Shown: piece by piece, positions 1-6,865 of the stretch | How the letters are laid out: every line of letters starts with the position of its first letter | Position numbering within the stretch: position 1 is the stretch's first letter | NCBI GenBank assembly: GCA_035760665.1 | Contig: DASTSN010000102.1 | Span: 1 to 27,199 of the forward strand | Direction: 5' to 3' | Source: DASTSN01 sp035760665 | GTDB lineage: Bacteria > Bacteroidota > Bacteroidia > Chitinophagales > Chitinophagaceae | DNA length: 27,199 nt | Notes under the pieces: generated by a model | What the model was told of the DNA's origin: nothing | Seen by the model: only the letters and a program-made list of their open reading frames with translations | Database searches by the model: none | Made by a program: the position numbers and the translations under genes

Positions 1-174
1 TGCAAAACAATCCTGTACGATGTCCTCTGCCTGTTTCTCATCCTGCACATACTTAAAGGCAAAGAAAGTCAGCGGACCGTGGTAAGCTCTGAATACCCGG
101 TCAAACGCCTGCTCTTCCCCATTGCGGAAAGCATCAAAAAAATCAGGGCCCCAACCTTGCAGTTCCAGTGGCAC
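1..174 (-). CDS. ECF-type RNA polymerase sigma factor, N-terminal part (cut by window edge)
   Basis: A 58-codon reading frame runs off the left edge. It starts with GTG at 172-174 on the minus strand, preceded by AAGGA six bases upstream of the start, which is why this start was chosen. The visible protein holds a sigma-70 region 2 signature: an acidic front (DFFDAFRNGEEQAF), then FRAYHGPLTFFAFKYV, then QAEDIVQDCF, the last matching the DIVQE-type core-binding helix of region 2. ECF sigma factors of this kind direct core RNA polymerase to a small regulon; in Bacteroidota they usually sit beside a FecR-type anti-sigma factor and a SusC/D or TonB receptor. None of those partners is visible because they would lie to the left. 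Assignment to ECF rests on region 2 only; region 4 is not in the window. Confidence 0.8.
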   Translation of the reverse strand, partial: MPLELQGWGPDFFDAFRNGEEQAFDRVFRAYHGPLTFFAFKYVQDEKQAEDIVQDCFA

Positions 175-545
175 TATCGTTCCTTAATTGTTGACAATCC
201 AGCGGAGTCTCTAATAAGGAAGCTGCAAAAAAACGGCGCAGGTCTCCACTTACCGGCTTGGAGGCCCTCACGAGGCCCTTGAACACAATAAGGGAGCCCA
301 CGCCTGAACGTGAGCCCTTGCTTATCGTCTTGTGTCCAATGAAAATTCGTGAGGTTTCCAAGACAAGACTCAAAGCGAAAGCTTCAAATAAGTTCGAATA
401 TGAAGATTCGCAAAAATAAATTTTTAAACCACCCGAGCCTATGGTTTGGAGTGGTTTGCTACCAAATTTATAAATTATAAAGTACACAACAAAATGTATC
501 TTATTCAATTCAAAACGGTGTCTTATTTCAAACTCTATTTGGTAT
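175..545. other. Gene-free stretch with three successive nested inverted repeats
   Basis: No convincing gene lies here; the longest open frames lack family signals. Three inverted repeats follow each other. The first (266-354) is nested: CCTCACGA 266-273 with TCGTGAGG 347-354, ACACAA 283-288 with TTGTGT 330-335, AAGGG 290-294 with CCCTT 315-319, CACG 299-302 with CGTG 309-312, around a six-base loop. The second (375-411) pairs GCGAA with TTCGC and CTTCA 382-386 with TGAAG 401-405. The third (426-457) pairs AAACCAC with GTGGTTT. It separates the divergent sigma factor and XRE genes, so both promoters and their leaders must lie here. It could be a structured leader, an RNA gene or a recombination or replication site; the sequence alone does not decide. 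Confidence 0.5.
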
Positions 546-1025
546 GTGGGTAAATATCATAATAGAAAGGAAACCAAACGGGTCGGTCAGCAAATAAAAC
601 AGCTTCGCCTGAAGTATGGATGGAATATTGAAGATATTTCGGAGATGACTGGATTTTCAAGATCGACAATTTCTGCAGTTGAAAAAGGAGCCGAAACTGA
701 TACAACGCATTTAATAGAAATCGCAAAAGCGATAGGCGTTCAACCAAGTCAAATATTCACTATTTCGTTTGATCTTAAGCCAAGATATAAGTTATCGCAA
801 AAAAGAAAAGACCAAAAAAAGCTAACCTTAAAAATCAGAGGTATGATTGAAGCAGGCTTTTTTAAAGAACCGCGTATTGTTAATGAGGTCAGAGAACAGC
901 TATTTGGCCAACAAAAGCTAAAAGTTAGTGCGGCACAGATATCAGTTGTGTTATTAAGATTAACGAAAGAGGGCATTTTACGAGCTTCAAAAAGCGGTCG
1001 AAAAAACTTGTATTCTGCAAAATAG
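546..1025 (+). CDS. XRE-family helix-turn-helix regulator with C-terminal winged-helix-like region
   Basis: 159-aa protein starting at GTG; no in-frame ATG precedes it and the nearest ATG (544) is out of frame. Residues about 12-70 form a Cro/C1-type HTH: GQQIKQLRLKYGWNIEDISE, then GFSRSTISAVEKG as the recognition helix region, then IAKAIGVQPSQIF. A basic linker (YKLSQKRKDQKK) leads to residues about 85-159, which read like a winged-helix domain (IVNEVREQLFG, then AAQISVVLLRLTKEGILRASKSG). Two DNA-binding-like modules in one small protein suggest a transcription regulator, possibly of neighbouring mobile or defence genes. No partner protein such as a HipA-type toxin is adjacent: the next gene on this strand is 251 bases away. 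No metal-binding cysteines are seen. The target is not identifiable. Confidence 0.75.
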   Translation: MGKYHNRKETKRVGQQIKQLRLKYGWNIEDISEMTGFSRSTISAVEKGAETDTTHLIEIAKAIGVQPSQIFTISFDLKPRYKLSQKRKDQKKLTLKIRGMIEAGFFKEPRIVNEVREQLFGQQKLKVSAAQISVVLLRLTKEGILRASKSGRKNLYSAK

Positions 1026-1056
1026 TAACTACAAATACAAGCGGAATACAAGCAAA

Positions 1057-1217
1057 TTAAAGTAATCCTGGTCGCTCAAAATCTACTGTAATCCGCTGCT
1101 GTATTGTCTTTCCATAAAATGCGGCCTTATCAATAATGGTTTACCCCCCTCCCAGGATTTCAGTTCTCTTTTCCGCCCCGAGAAGCCTTTGATGCCCACG
1201 GTTTCAAAATGTCACAT
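1057..1217 (-). pseudogene. Possible decayed 3' end of an unidentified gene (frameshifted)
   Basis: On the minus strand two short frames join into one protein-like segment. The first reads HFETVGIKGFSGRKRELK and continues to SWEGG; the second reads TIIDKAAFYGKTIQQRI and ends VDFERPGLL at a TAA (1057-1059). They are separated at a run of C on the plus strand (about 1144-1150), a typical frameshift site. The residue composition looks coding, but I do not recognise the family and no intact upstream part exists, since the XRE gene and the AbiE promoter flank it. It may be the stump left when the AbiE module or XRE gene was inserted. Weakly supported. Confidence 0.25.
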
Positions 1218-1278
1218 TTTTAAAAAAATAAGTGACAAATTCATTTTTGTCACAAATATTCGTAAATTTGTGACAAAT
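1210..1278 (+). promoter_or_regulatory. Double operator and -7 element overlapping the abiEi start codon
   Basis: Two inverted repeats stand in tandem. The upper pairs TGTCAC 1210-1215 with GTGACA 1232-1237. The lower is a perfect 12-base dyad, TTTGTCACAAAT 1246-1257 with ATTTGTGACAAA 1266-1277, gap 8. The half-site cores (GTCAC 1211, GTGAC 1232, GTCAC 1249, GTGAC 1270) are 21, 17 and 21 bases apart, so each dyad spans two helical turns. TAAATTTG at 1263-1270 fits the Bacteroidota -7 consensus TAnnTTTG and lies inside the lower dyad; transcription would begin at about the ATG at 1277. AbiEi proteins are known to repress their own operon by binding inverted repeats, so autoregulation is the natural reading. 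Confidence 0.75.
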
Positions 1279-1897
1279 GGTAAAGACTCAAACATATATA
1301 AGAGATTTATTGTCAGGGAAAAAACCGGGTGATTTGGTTTTCGCTGCGGATTTTAAGGGAAAAGGAACGGAAGCTGCTATCCGGAAAAGCCTTTCACGGT
1401 TGGCAGCAGAGGGAAGGATCAAACGGGCAGCTCACGGCATTTATTACCTGCCCAAAATTGACCCTCTTTTTGGTGAACTTCAACCCTCAGCGGAAGAAAT
1501 AGCCCAAAAAATTGCAGATAAAGAAAGAGTCCGCATACAGCCAACAGGGGCCTATGCCTTAAATAAACTGGGCCTAAGCACACAGGTTCCTATGAAAATG
1601 GTTTATCTCACGGATGGGGTGCAAAGATTGCTGACTATTGGTAAAGTGAAAGTGAAGTTCAAGGCTACCACGAATAAAAAGCTTTCCATGAAGGGAGAAC
1701 TGAGCAAACTCATTATACTGGCTTTGGAGGAGTTGGATTTAAAGAAAATAGATACCCGGAGAGAGGCAAAAATCAGGGAATTATTATTAAAAGAAGATCC
1801 GGAAAAACTAAACCATGATCTGGCACTGGCACCGGGCCGCATTCATGATTATATTGTCAAATTATTAAAAACACCTTCCAATGACCGGGTGGCTTAA
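1277..1897 (+). CDS. AbiEi-type antitoxin / autorepressor (DUF6088-like), type IV toxin-antitoxin
   Basis: 206-aa protein. Residues 1-60 form a winged-helix region: YIRDLLSGKKPGDLVFAADF, then AAIRKSLSRLAAEGRIKRAA, then HGIYYLPK, the layout seen in AbiEi and DUF6088 antitoxins. The rest contains the AYALNKLGLSTQVPMKMVYLTDG stretch common in this family (promoter-like AxNxLGLS...V) and a C-terminal helical part with many charged residues. In type IV systems the antitoxin does not bind the toxin; it counteracts the toxin's effect and represses the operon. The gene overlaps the next one by 17 bases, which points to translational coupling. There is no Shine-Dalgarno signal and the start codon lies inside the operator. 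The pairing with an AbiEii nucleotidyltransferase makes the call firm. Confidence 0.85.
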   Translation: MVKTQTYIRDLLSGKKPGDLVFAADFKGKGTEAAIRKSLSRLAAEGRIKRAAHGIYYLPKIDPLFGELQPSAEEIAQKIADKERVRIQPTGAYALNKLGLSTQVPMKMVYLTDGVQRLLTIGKVKVKFKATTNKKLSMKGELSKLIILALEELDLKKIDTRREAKIRELLLKEDPEKLNHDLALAPGRIHDYIVKLLKTPSNDRVA

Positions 1898-3119
1898 ACT
1901 AACAGATGATCAAAGAAGGGTCACGCTAACGCAGGCACAGCAACGCTCAGGCATTCTTGCCAAAGCGATTGAAAAAGATTGGTGGGTGACGTTGGTATTG
2001 AAAGCACTCTTCCAATCTGCCTATGCAGGTTATCTTGTTTTTAAAGGAGGCACTTCTTTAAGCAAGGGCTTTAAATTGATCAATCGCTTTTCAGAAGACA
2101 TTGACCTGGCGCTGGCTCCGGAAGCATTTGGAATGCAATACGAGGAAAATCCTACACCAAGTTATATTAGCCGGTTAAGAAGAAAAGGATTTGCATTCAC
2201 CACTACTCTGTTTATCGAAGAATTAAATGCCCAACTTATCTCTTTAGGCGTTCCTTCTTCTTTTTATACCATTGAATTCGACCCTGCGCCACCCAATCAA
2301 ACCCCACCTGATCCGCAATCCGTTTATGTGAAATATAAGCCCCTTTATGATCCCAATAAATATATTGCTGACCAGGTAAAAATAGAAATTAGTGTCCGGT
2401 CGTTAAAAATCCCGTTCACAACCAGATCAATTCATTCAATACTAACTGAATTTTTTCCGAATAAAGTTTATGAGGAACATCCATTTGAGGTAACTATTGT
2501 TGAGCCGCGAAAAACATTTTTAGAAAAGGCCTTCTTGCTGCACGAAGAATTCGGGAAGCCGGACAAAACAACAATAAGGACCGAAAGAATGTCCCGTCAT
2601 TTTTATGACCTGGCAGTCATTATGAATAATGAGATTGCAAAAGAGGCACTGCATGATCACGATTTATATGAAAGCTTAATCATCCACCGGGAAAGATATA
2701 TCCGTGCCACCTGGGCAAATTATGCTACGTTGACTCACTCCACGATATCATTTCTTCCACCGGAGGAATTACTGGAGGAGTATAAAAATGATTATGAAGA
2801 AATGCGGGAACACATGATCTACGGTGAAGGCGTTCTTACTTTTGAAGAAGTAATAAATAATCTGAAGGAACTACAAGGCAGGTTCAGGTTAAAAAAGGAA
2901 GTGAAGCTATTAGAAGAGATCATTACCGATGCTTTGAACAATCTGCAGGATTATATGAAACAACATCCCACCGCCACTTCATTTGAAACCCAGGTGGTAT
3001 ATACCTCCGATCCCTATAAACCTGCCGGCCCTGCTAACAAAGCAATCATCTTTGGAGTGCGGTTTACCCGAAACCGCGATAAGATGATCTTTGAAAGTAT
3101 TAGTGTGCATGAGAATTGA
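1881..3119 (+). CDS. AbiEii/AbiGii-type nucleotidyltransferase toxin
   Basis: 412-aa protein of the nucleotidyl-transferase AbiEii family, toxin of a type IV toxin-antitoxin and abortive phage-infection system. Visible motifs: VFKGGTSLSKGF (residues 54-64, the GG-[ST] nucleotide-binding motif with following Lys), RFSEDIDLAL (69-78, the metal-binding acid pair D73 and D75), KIEIS (167-171), and RMSRHFYDL (236-244, the conserved ARDxYDL-like motif near the C-terminal helices). EKAFLLHEEF (215-224) fits the usual LxAKl helix. All catalytic motifs look intact, so the toxin should be active; AbiEii-type enzymes are proposed to transfer nucleotides to RNA targets such as tRNA. The residues after about 300 are helical and variable. 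It starts inside the antitoxin gene. Confidence 0.87.
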   Translation: MTGWLKLTDDQRRVTLTQAQQRSGILAKAIEKDWWVTLVLKALFQSAYAGYLVFKGGTSLSKGFKLINRFSEDIDLALAPEAFGMQYEENPTPSYISRLRRKGFAFTTTLFIEELNAQLISLGVPSSFYTIEFDPAPPNQTPPDPQSVYVKYKPLYDPNKYIADQVKIEISVRSLKIPFTTRSIHSILTEFFPNKVYEEHPFEVTIVEPRKTFLEKAFLLHEEFGKPDKTTIRTERMSRHFYDLAVIMNNEIAKEALHDHDLYESLIIHRERYIRATWANYATLTHSTISFLPPEELLEEYKNDYEEMREHMIYGEGVLTFEEVINNLKELQGRFRLKKEVKLLEEIITDALNNLQDYMKQHPTATSFETQVVYTSDPYKPAGPANKAIIFGVRFTRNRDKMIFESISVHEN

Positions 3120-3157
3120 CCGGATAAAAGCTCAAGGTTGGGATAAAACGCAGCATT

Positions 3158-3910
3158 ATGACCTTTAACAAAGAAAAATACAGGGCAGAAAAGCAAAATG
3201 TGGTTTCGTTGATTAAACAAACGCATGATTGGGAGAAGACAGAGGGTTTCATTGCAGATGGAATAATCAATCCGGATATTTATGCAAATCAAAAAATAAA
3301 AATTCTCATTCTGCTTGCTGAATCTTACGGTTATGATGGACATGGAATTGTTGACATTGAAGACCAGGAAGAGGATGATATTTTAGGCGTAGGCCACCCG
3401 AACAGACAAACACCAAAGAAAGTATCAACACTTCTTTGGCTACTTTTTCGATCTATTGATACTGGAGTGGAGATGCAATGGGAAGATTTCCCAAGCCTTC
3501 TGGAAACAAATGATACAAATTATGAACTATTGCAAGATGCACTATCCAGAATTGCTTATGTCAATGTAAAGAAAGCTTCAAAGCCAATTTCGAATTGGGG
3601 GAATGGCGCAACGAGATTGGACTATTCTGAAATATATAATAGTTGCGTCAGGAATCAGGAGATATTAAAAATACAAATTGATTCAATCCGTCCGGACTTA
3701 ATTATTGCTTGTAGCGATGCAGTTTATAACGGGCTATATGATCTTGACCTGATAGGAGAAGACATTGAACTTAATAAGAAGTATATTATTCAACTGAATG
3801 AGCACGGACAAAAAATAATTCATGTTAGTCATCCAAGCTATTTGGAAGATTGGGGATACAAAGGAATTTTTGAAACGTATCAAATCATTTATCGAGGACT
3901 AAGCGCTTAG
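3158..3910 (+). CDS. Protein with uracil-DNA-glycosylase-like motifs, third gene of the AbiE locus
   Basis: 250-aa cytoplasmic protein with no signal peptide or membrane segment. I do not recognise a named family. The order of four segments resembles the uracil-DNA glycosylase superfamily: ILILLAESYGYDG (49-61) in the place of the GEAPG-like motif, RIAYVNVKKA (131-140) like the strand ending in TN-x-VK, IRPDLIIACSDAVYNGL (177-193) like the usual P-x-vIvaLG-xxA-xxxL helix, and VSHPSY (223-228) like the HPSP-type motif. The catalytic Asp or Asn of a standard glycosylase is not clearly present: A-E-S-Y-G replaces G-E-A-P-G. The gene follows the toxin by 38 bases on the same strand and converges on the AraC gene with a 19-base gap. 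It may be a defence accessory protein or a divergent DNA-damage enzyme. Confidence 0.5.
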   Translation: MTFNKEKYRAEKQNVVSLIKQTHDWEKTEGFIADGIINPDIYANQKIKILILLAESYGYDGHGIVDIEDQEEDDILGVGHPNRQTPKKVSTLLWLLFRSIDTGVEMQWEDFPSLLETNDTNYELLQDALSRIAYVNVKKASKPISNWGNGATRLDYSEIYNSCVRNQEILKIQIDSIRPDLIIACSDAVYNGLYDLDLIGEDIELNKKYIIQLNEHGQKIIHVSHPSYLEDWGYKGIFETYQIIYRGLSA

Positions 3911-3929
3911 GGTAATATATCAGTGAACT

Positions 3930-4862
3930 TTACATCAATCCCCTGCTTTTCTTCCGCCAATCCTTTGGCGATATTTTAAATATTTTCTTGAAAGCGTTGA
4001 TAAATCCTGTTGGTGTTTCATAACCTGACAGTTCACTTATTTCCTGTATCTGCTTGTCAGTTGTTTCGAGGAGAAACTTTGCCCGGTCCATTTTGCGTTG
4101 CAAGAGCCTGTCGAGTACGCTAACACCGAAAATTTTGGGAAAGCCAGTCTTTAATACATAAACATTGGTATGGACCATCCGGGCCAGTTCCGGTATTGTG
4201 TAGTGAACATTGAGGTTGGCGGCAATAATCGCATCTGCGGCATATACCGCTGCAATTTCTGCCGGTGTCATCTCACCTGGCATAGTAAGCGGAGGAACTG
4301 ATATATGATAAAACAACAACTCCCGTATGCGATAATCATAAGAAGCATCCCGCAGCTTTTCTTCAAAAGGGTTATCAAGTATGCGGTTGATCACTTCACG
4401 CATTGTATCTGACATCATTCGGGCTTCTGAAGGCCTGATCGTTTCTCCCATCGGAGTTTGTTCTATCAGAGCAGGGCTGATATACACCACAAAATACTGA
4501 CATCCCAGCGACGGCTTGATTTCAAATTCATAGAACCTTTCATCAGTGATGCGGTATTGACCAGGTAATAAATTCGTCTCACTGCCATCGGGGTTTTTGA
4601 TATACAGTTCACCGGTAAGTACGGTTTCCAGCCGTATGTATTCACTCGATTCTGTGACCCGGAAAGACTGATCCGTTGTAGAAACAAAATTCCGCAATGA
4701 GATCTGGAATAAATCTGTCGTGAAATGATGAAAGGAAACTGTGTAAGTATCCTCAATAGCCTGCCGGAGATCTGCGCCGGGCAGACGTGTTCCCCTGAAT
4801 TTCTTTACCGGTGCAGGTTTTAATGGGACAGGACGCCCGGTAGATAAGGTTAGTTCTGTCAT
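3930..4862 (-). CDS. AraC-family transcriptional regulator
   Basis: 310-aa regulator. The C-terminal 95 residues form the double HTH of AraC/XylS proteins: YTIPELARMVHTNVYVLKTG for the first helix pair, FGVSVLDRLLQRKMDRAKFL for the linker helix, and ISELSGYETPTGFINAFKK with FKISPKDWRK for the second. The first 200 residues are a mixed beta region, with FHHFTTDLFQISLR, then LETVLTGELYI, then GCQYFVVYISPALI, like a cupin-type or ligand-sensing front end of Bacteroidota AraC proteins. The ligand is not evident. It is read away from the copper island and converges on the AbiE-linked gene, so its target is most likely itself or genes outside the window. A shorter open frame inside it in another register is a shadow. 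Confidence 0.85.
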   Translation of the reverse strand: MTELTLSTGRPVPLKPAPVKKFRGTRLPGADLRQAIEDTYTVSFHHFTTDLFQISLRNFVSTTDQSFRVTESSEYIRLETVLTGELYIKNPDGSETNLLPGQYRITDERFYEFEIKPSLGCQYFVVYISPALIEQTPMGETIRPSEARMMSDTMREVINRILDNPFEEKLRDASYDYRIRELLFYHISVPPLTMPGEMTPAEIAAVYAADAIIAANLNVHYTIPELARMVHTNVYVLKTGFPKIFGVSVLDRLLQRKMDRAKFLLETTDKQIQEISELSGYETPTGFINAFKKIFKISPKDWRKKSRGLM

Positions 4863-5149
4863 GCAGTTTTAGCTAGCAAGAAATATCAATTATCTTTTTG
4901 ATTAATAATTGCTCAACTGGTAATATTTGTTGCGCTACTAAGTTCAGAACCTGCCAGATTAAACTTCACCACAAGACAGTCTTTCCCTCTGCATTAAAGA
5001 CCTGTGAACTTACTCAAATTTATAAAAATACACTCACACACAGGCATATAGGCAAGTGACATTTCTTTTTGAAAAATCACCCAATAGTTTTATTTTAACA
5101 TCGAATTTTCATAGGATAAGGTTTAATGGTTAATGGTTTTTGATTAGGA

Positions 5150-5174
5150 AACCCCGGTCTCACCGGGGTTTTTT
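5150..5174 (+). terminator. Intrinsic terminator without an evident upstream gene
   Basis: Perfect 9-bp stem AACCCCGGT (5150-5158) and ACCGGGGTT (5162-5170), three-base loop CTC, followed by a run of T to 5174. The T run is only on the plus-strand side. No plus-strand gene ends within 1.2 kb upstream; the nearest is the gene ending at 3910, with the opposite-strand AraC gene in between. It could end an unannotated small RNA made from about 4900-5150, or be left over from a deleted gene. Confidence 0.8.
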
Positions 5175-5284
5175 GAAATAAAAACAGCACCCTCTCGGTT
5201 AAACACTTCAGGCATCGAATTGGTTCAGGGGCAAAAGCAAATTTTGACATTTCTGCATGGAACTAGCGCAATATTTGGTAGACC

Positions 5285-5348
5285 GCCGCCGTACTCACGC
5301 CTTGTTTGAAATACAGCCTCCGGCCAAACAATTCATGACAACGGCGGC
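5285..5348. repeat. Long imperfect stem-loop 1
   Basis: Outer arms GCCGCCGT (5285-5292) and ACGGCGGC (5341-5348) pair perfectly. Inner arms TTGTTTG (5302-5308) and CAAACAA (5325-5331) pair perfectly. The two spacers between inner and outer arms are both nine bases and are themselves partly complementary (TCA with TGA). A 16-base loop lies in the middle. The symmetry suggests a folded RNA or single-stranded DNA element and not chance. Confidence 0.65.
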
Positions 5349-5363
5349 TTATAAAAACCTAAT

Positions 5364-5432
5364 GCATTTCAATTCGCCCCGGCAATACATCTTAAGGCTT
5401 ATCAAAACTGGCCCCAGGGCGAAATCAAATGC
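5364..5432. repeat. Long imperfect stem-loop 2
   Basis: Outer arms GCATTT (5364-5369) and AAATGC (5427-5432), inner arms TTCGCCC (5373-5379) and GGGCGAA (5417-5423), with matching three-base spacers (caa and atc) and a 37-base loop. It starts 15 bases after stem-loop 1 and has the same outer-spacer-inner-loop plan, but shares no arm sequence with it. The pair may be one structured element. Confidence 0.6.
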
Positions 5433-6255
5433 CTGATGAGAAGCTAGGAATTTCATAAATCATCAATACAGCCTCGTTATGAATACCACTCCAAGAAAGT
5501 TTCCTTATCATCGGATCGCTGTTGAGGCAGCACAATCTCGGAACTCCATCCCGTATCCCTTGACGGCGTATGCTCTTCATTCATTGGAGGAGATAGTAAA
5601 ATCTCTAATATTTTTAAATTTTTTATTAACCACTCGTGCTAACAACATTCACCTGATACTGTTCTTCTTTAGTCTCGTTTAAAATTTATTTGGGCATTGG
5701 GGATTTAAGTTAAATTCAAAAGAGTTCAGCAGCCATTGGTTGGGCAAACGGATCAGCACTTCTGTTACCCATAACATGCACCAACAATTTTTTATAGGGG
5801 AAATAGCTTGTACTTCACCGTATTGGACATGCTGATGGGATCCTGGATAAAAACGATAATAAGGCATTTGAAGAAATCACATCAAGGAAAAAGTCCTGTA
5901 ATCTGGAAACCCCGAAATATGAAGTATCGGTATAAGCTCCTGATTGTCCTCTATGCTATTCGCATGTACTAATGTGCTTGAAAAAACATTTGCAATGGTC
6001 CACATTTTATATACCGCTTGTATTTTAAATAAATTCCAGCGTGTATATAATCGAAAGGTTATATCTAATTAGACAAAAAAAATAAATCCAAGGTATTTTG
6101 AAACCGATATAATGAGGAAGTTCGAGTTTTCTCGCTCATAAATTACCTACAGATATATTTTCAAATAACGCAATGCGAAACAGGGATTTGGAATTATTTA
6201 TGGAACTTGCACACCAATATCTGCCGATTTTATGGCCTTTCTAATTTCAAAGCAA

Positions 6256-6822
6256 ATGTCCGAAAAAATATTTATAAAGAATATGGTTTGCAACCGCTGC
6301 ATCATGATCGTTAAGCAGGAGCTGGAAAACCTGGGCCTGAAACCAATACTTGTCACTATGGGCGAGGCAGAACTTGGCAAACTGCCCACTGCAAATCAAA
6401 TGCAGGAGCTTAACAGCCGGTTACTGCAATTGGGTTTTGAAATATTGGACGATAAAAGACAAAAGCAGATTGAAAAAATAAAAAGCCTGCTCATTAAAAA
6501 AGTACAGTCAGGCGAAATAGAAGAACATTTCAGTATCAGCAAATTTTTGAGCAATGCCCTGCATAAAGACTACAGCTATATCTCCCGTTTGTTTTCTGAA
6601 GTGGAAGGAATAACGATTGAACAATTACTTATCCTCCAAAAAATTGAAAAGGTAAAAGAATGGCTGGTATATGGTGAACGCAATCTCAGCGAAATTTCTT
6701 TCCGGTTAGGATACAGCAGTGTGGCCCATCTTTCAGCACAGTTTAAGAAAATTACGGGGCTTACCCCAAGCCATTTTAAAAAATTGGGTAACCCGCAACG
6801 AAAATCGCTGGATGCATTGTAA
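6256..6822 (+). CDS. AraC-type regulator with HMA-like metal-binding N-terminus
   Basis: 188-aa protein from the ATG at 6256; an in-frame ATG at 6232 would add eight residues, but MSEKIFIKNMVCNRC is the usual kind of beginning for this Bacteroidota family. Residues 5-70 resemble an HMA fold with the metal motif C12-N-R-C15 followed by a helix (IVKQELENLGL) and a strand ending VTMGEAEL. Residues about 95-180 are an AraC HTH: FLSNALHKDYSYISRLFSEV, IEQLLILQKIEKVKEWLVYG, LSEISFRLGYSSVAHLSAQF, and GLTPSHFKK. The combination suggests a metal-responsive activator, with Cu, Ag or Hg as plausible ligands. It is the first gene of the metal block and the nearest regulator, so it may control the copper genes downstream. 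Confidence 0.8.
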   Translation: MSEKIFIKNMVCNRCIMIVKQELENLGLKPILVTMGEAELGKLPTANQMQELNSRLLQLGFEILDDKRQKQIEKIKSLLIKKVQSGEIEEHFSISKFLSNALHKDYSYISRLFSEVEGITIEQLLILQKIEKVKEWLVYGERNLSEISFRLGYSSVAHLSAQFKKITGLTPSHFKKLGNPQRKSLDAL

Positions 6823-6853
6823 CTTATGTTACGCAATTCAATAACAGGCATTT

Positions 6854-6861
6854 TAATTTTG
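6854..6861 (+). promoter_or_regulatory. Bacteroidota -7 promoter element before the methyltransferase gene
   Basis: TAATTTTG matches TAnnTTTG exactly and is followed by CAAC. Initiation about seven bases downstream would fall at the ATG at 6866, giving a leaderless or nearly leaderless message. I found no clear TTTG -33 partner at the normal distance, so this is a candidate only. Confidence 0.45.
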
Positions 6862-6865
6862 CAAC

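Larger units (their letters stand above)
4863..6255. other. 1.4-kb stretch without a convincing gene
   Basis: No open frame here has a recognisable family signal. The best plus-strand candidate (5479-5682, 67 codons) reads as low-complexity hydrophobic sequence with no start context, and minus-strand candidates are short. The stretch holds an orphan terminator (5150-5174) and two long stem-loops (5285-5348 and 5364-5432), listed separately. The region 5680-6230 looks like decayed or spacer DNA: a fragment reading GILDKNDNKAFEEITSRKK around 5840-5890 is the only protein-like piece I found and is closed by stops. It lies between the defence block and the metal block, so it may be an island junction. 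The promoter for the HMA-AraC gene should lie near its right end. Confidence 0.4.

Noticed and set aside
143..508. Minus-strand open frame of 121 codons
   Set aside because: It crosses the inverted-repeat region and overlaps the start of the sigma factor; it has no domain signal, and its composition looks like translated non-coding DNA.
3911..3930. Shared bidirectional terminator between the UDG-like and AraC genes
   Set aside because: The 19-base gap has no stem with T runs on either side.
5281..5348. Short minus-strand reading frame resembling a resolvase HTH (GVSTAAVYQILR)
   Set aside because: Only 31 codons between stops, and the sequence coincides with stem-loop 1, so the resemblance is probably accidental.
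5285..5432. Integron attC sites
   Set aside because: The arms lack the RYYYAAC and GTTRRRY core boxes, and no integrase gene or cassette-like ORFs are visible.
5479..5682. Plus-strand 67-codon frame
   Set aside because: No start context, no family pattern, low-complexity hydrophobic end; treated as chance.
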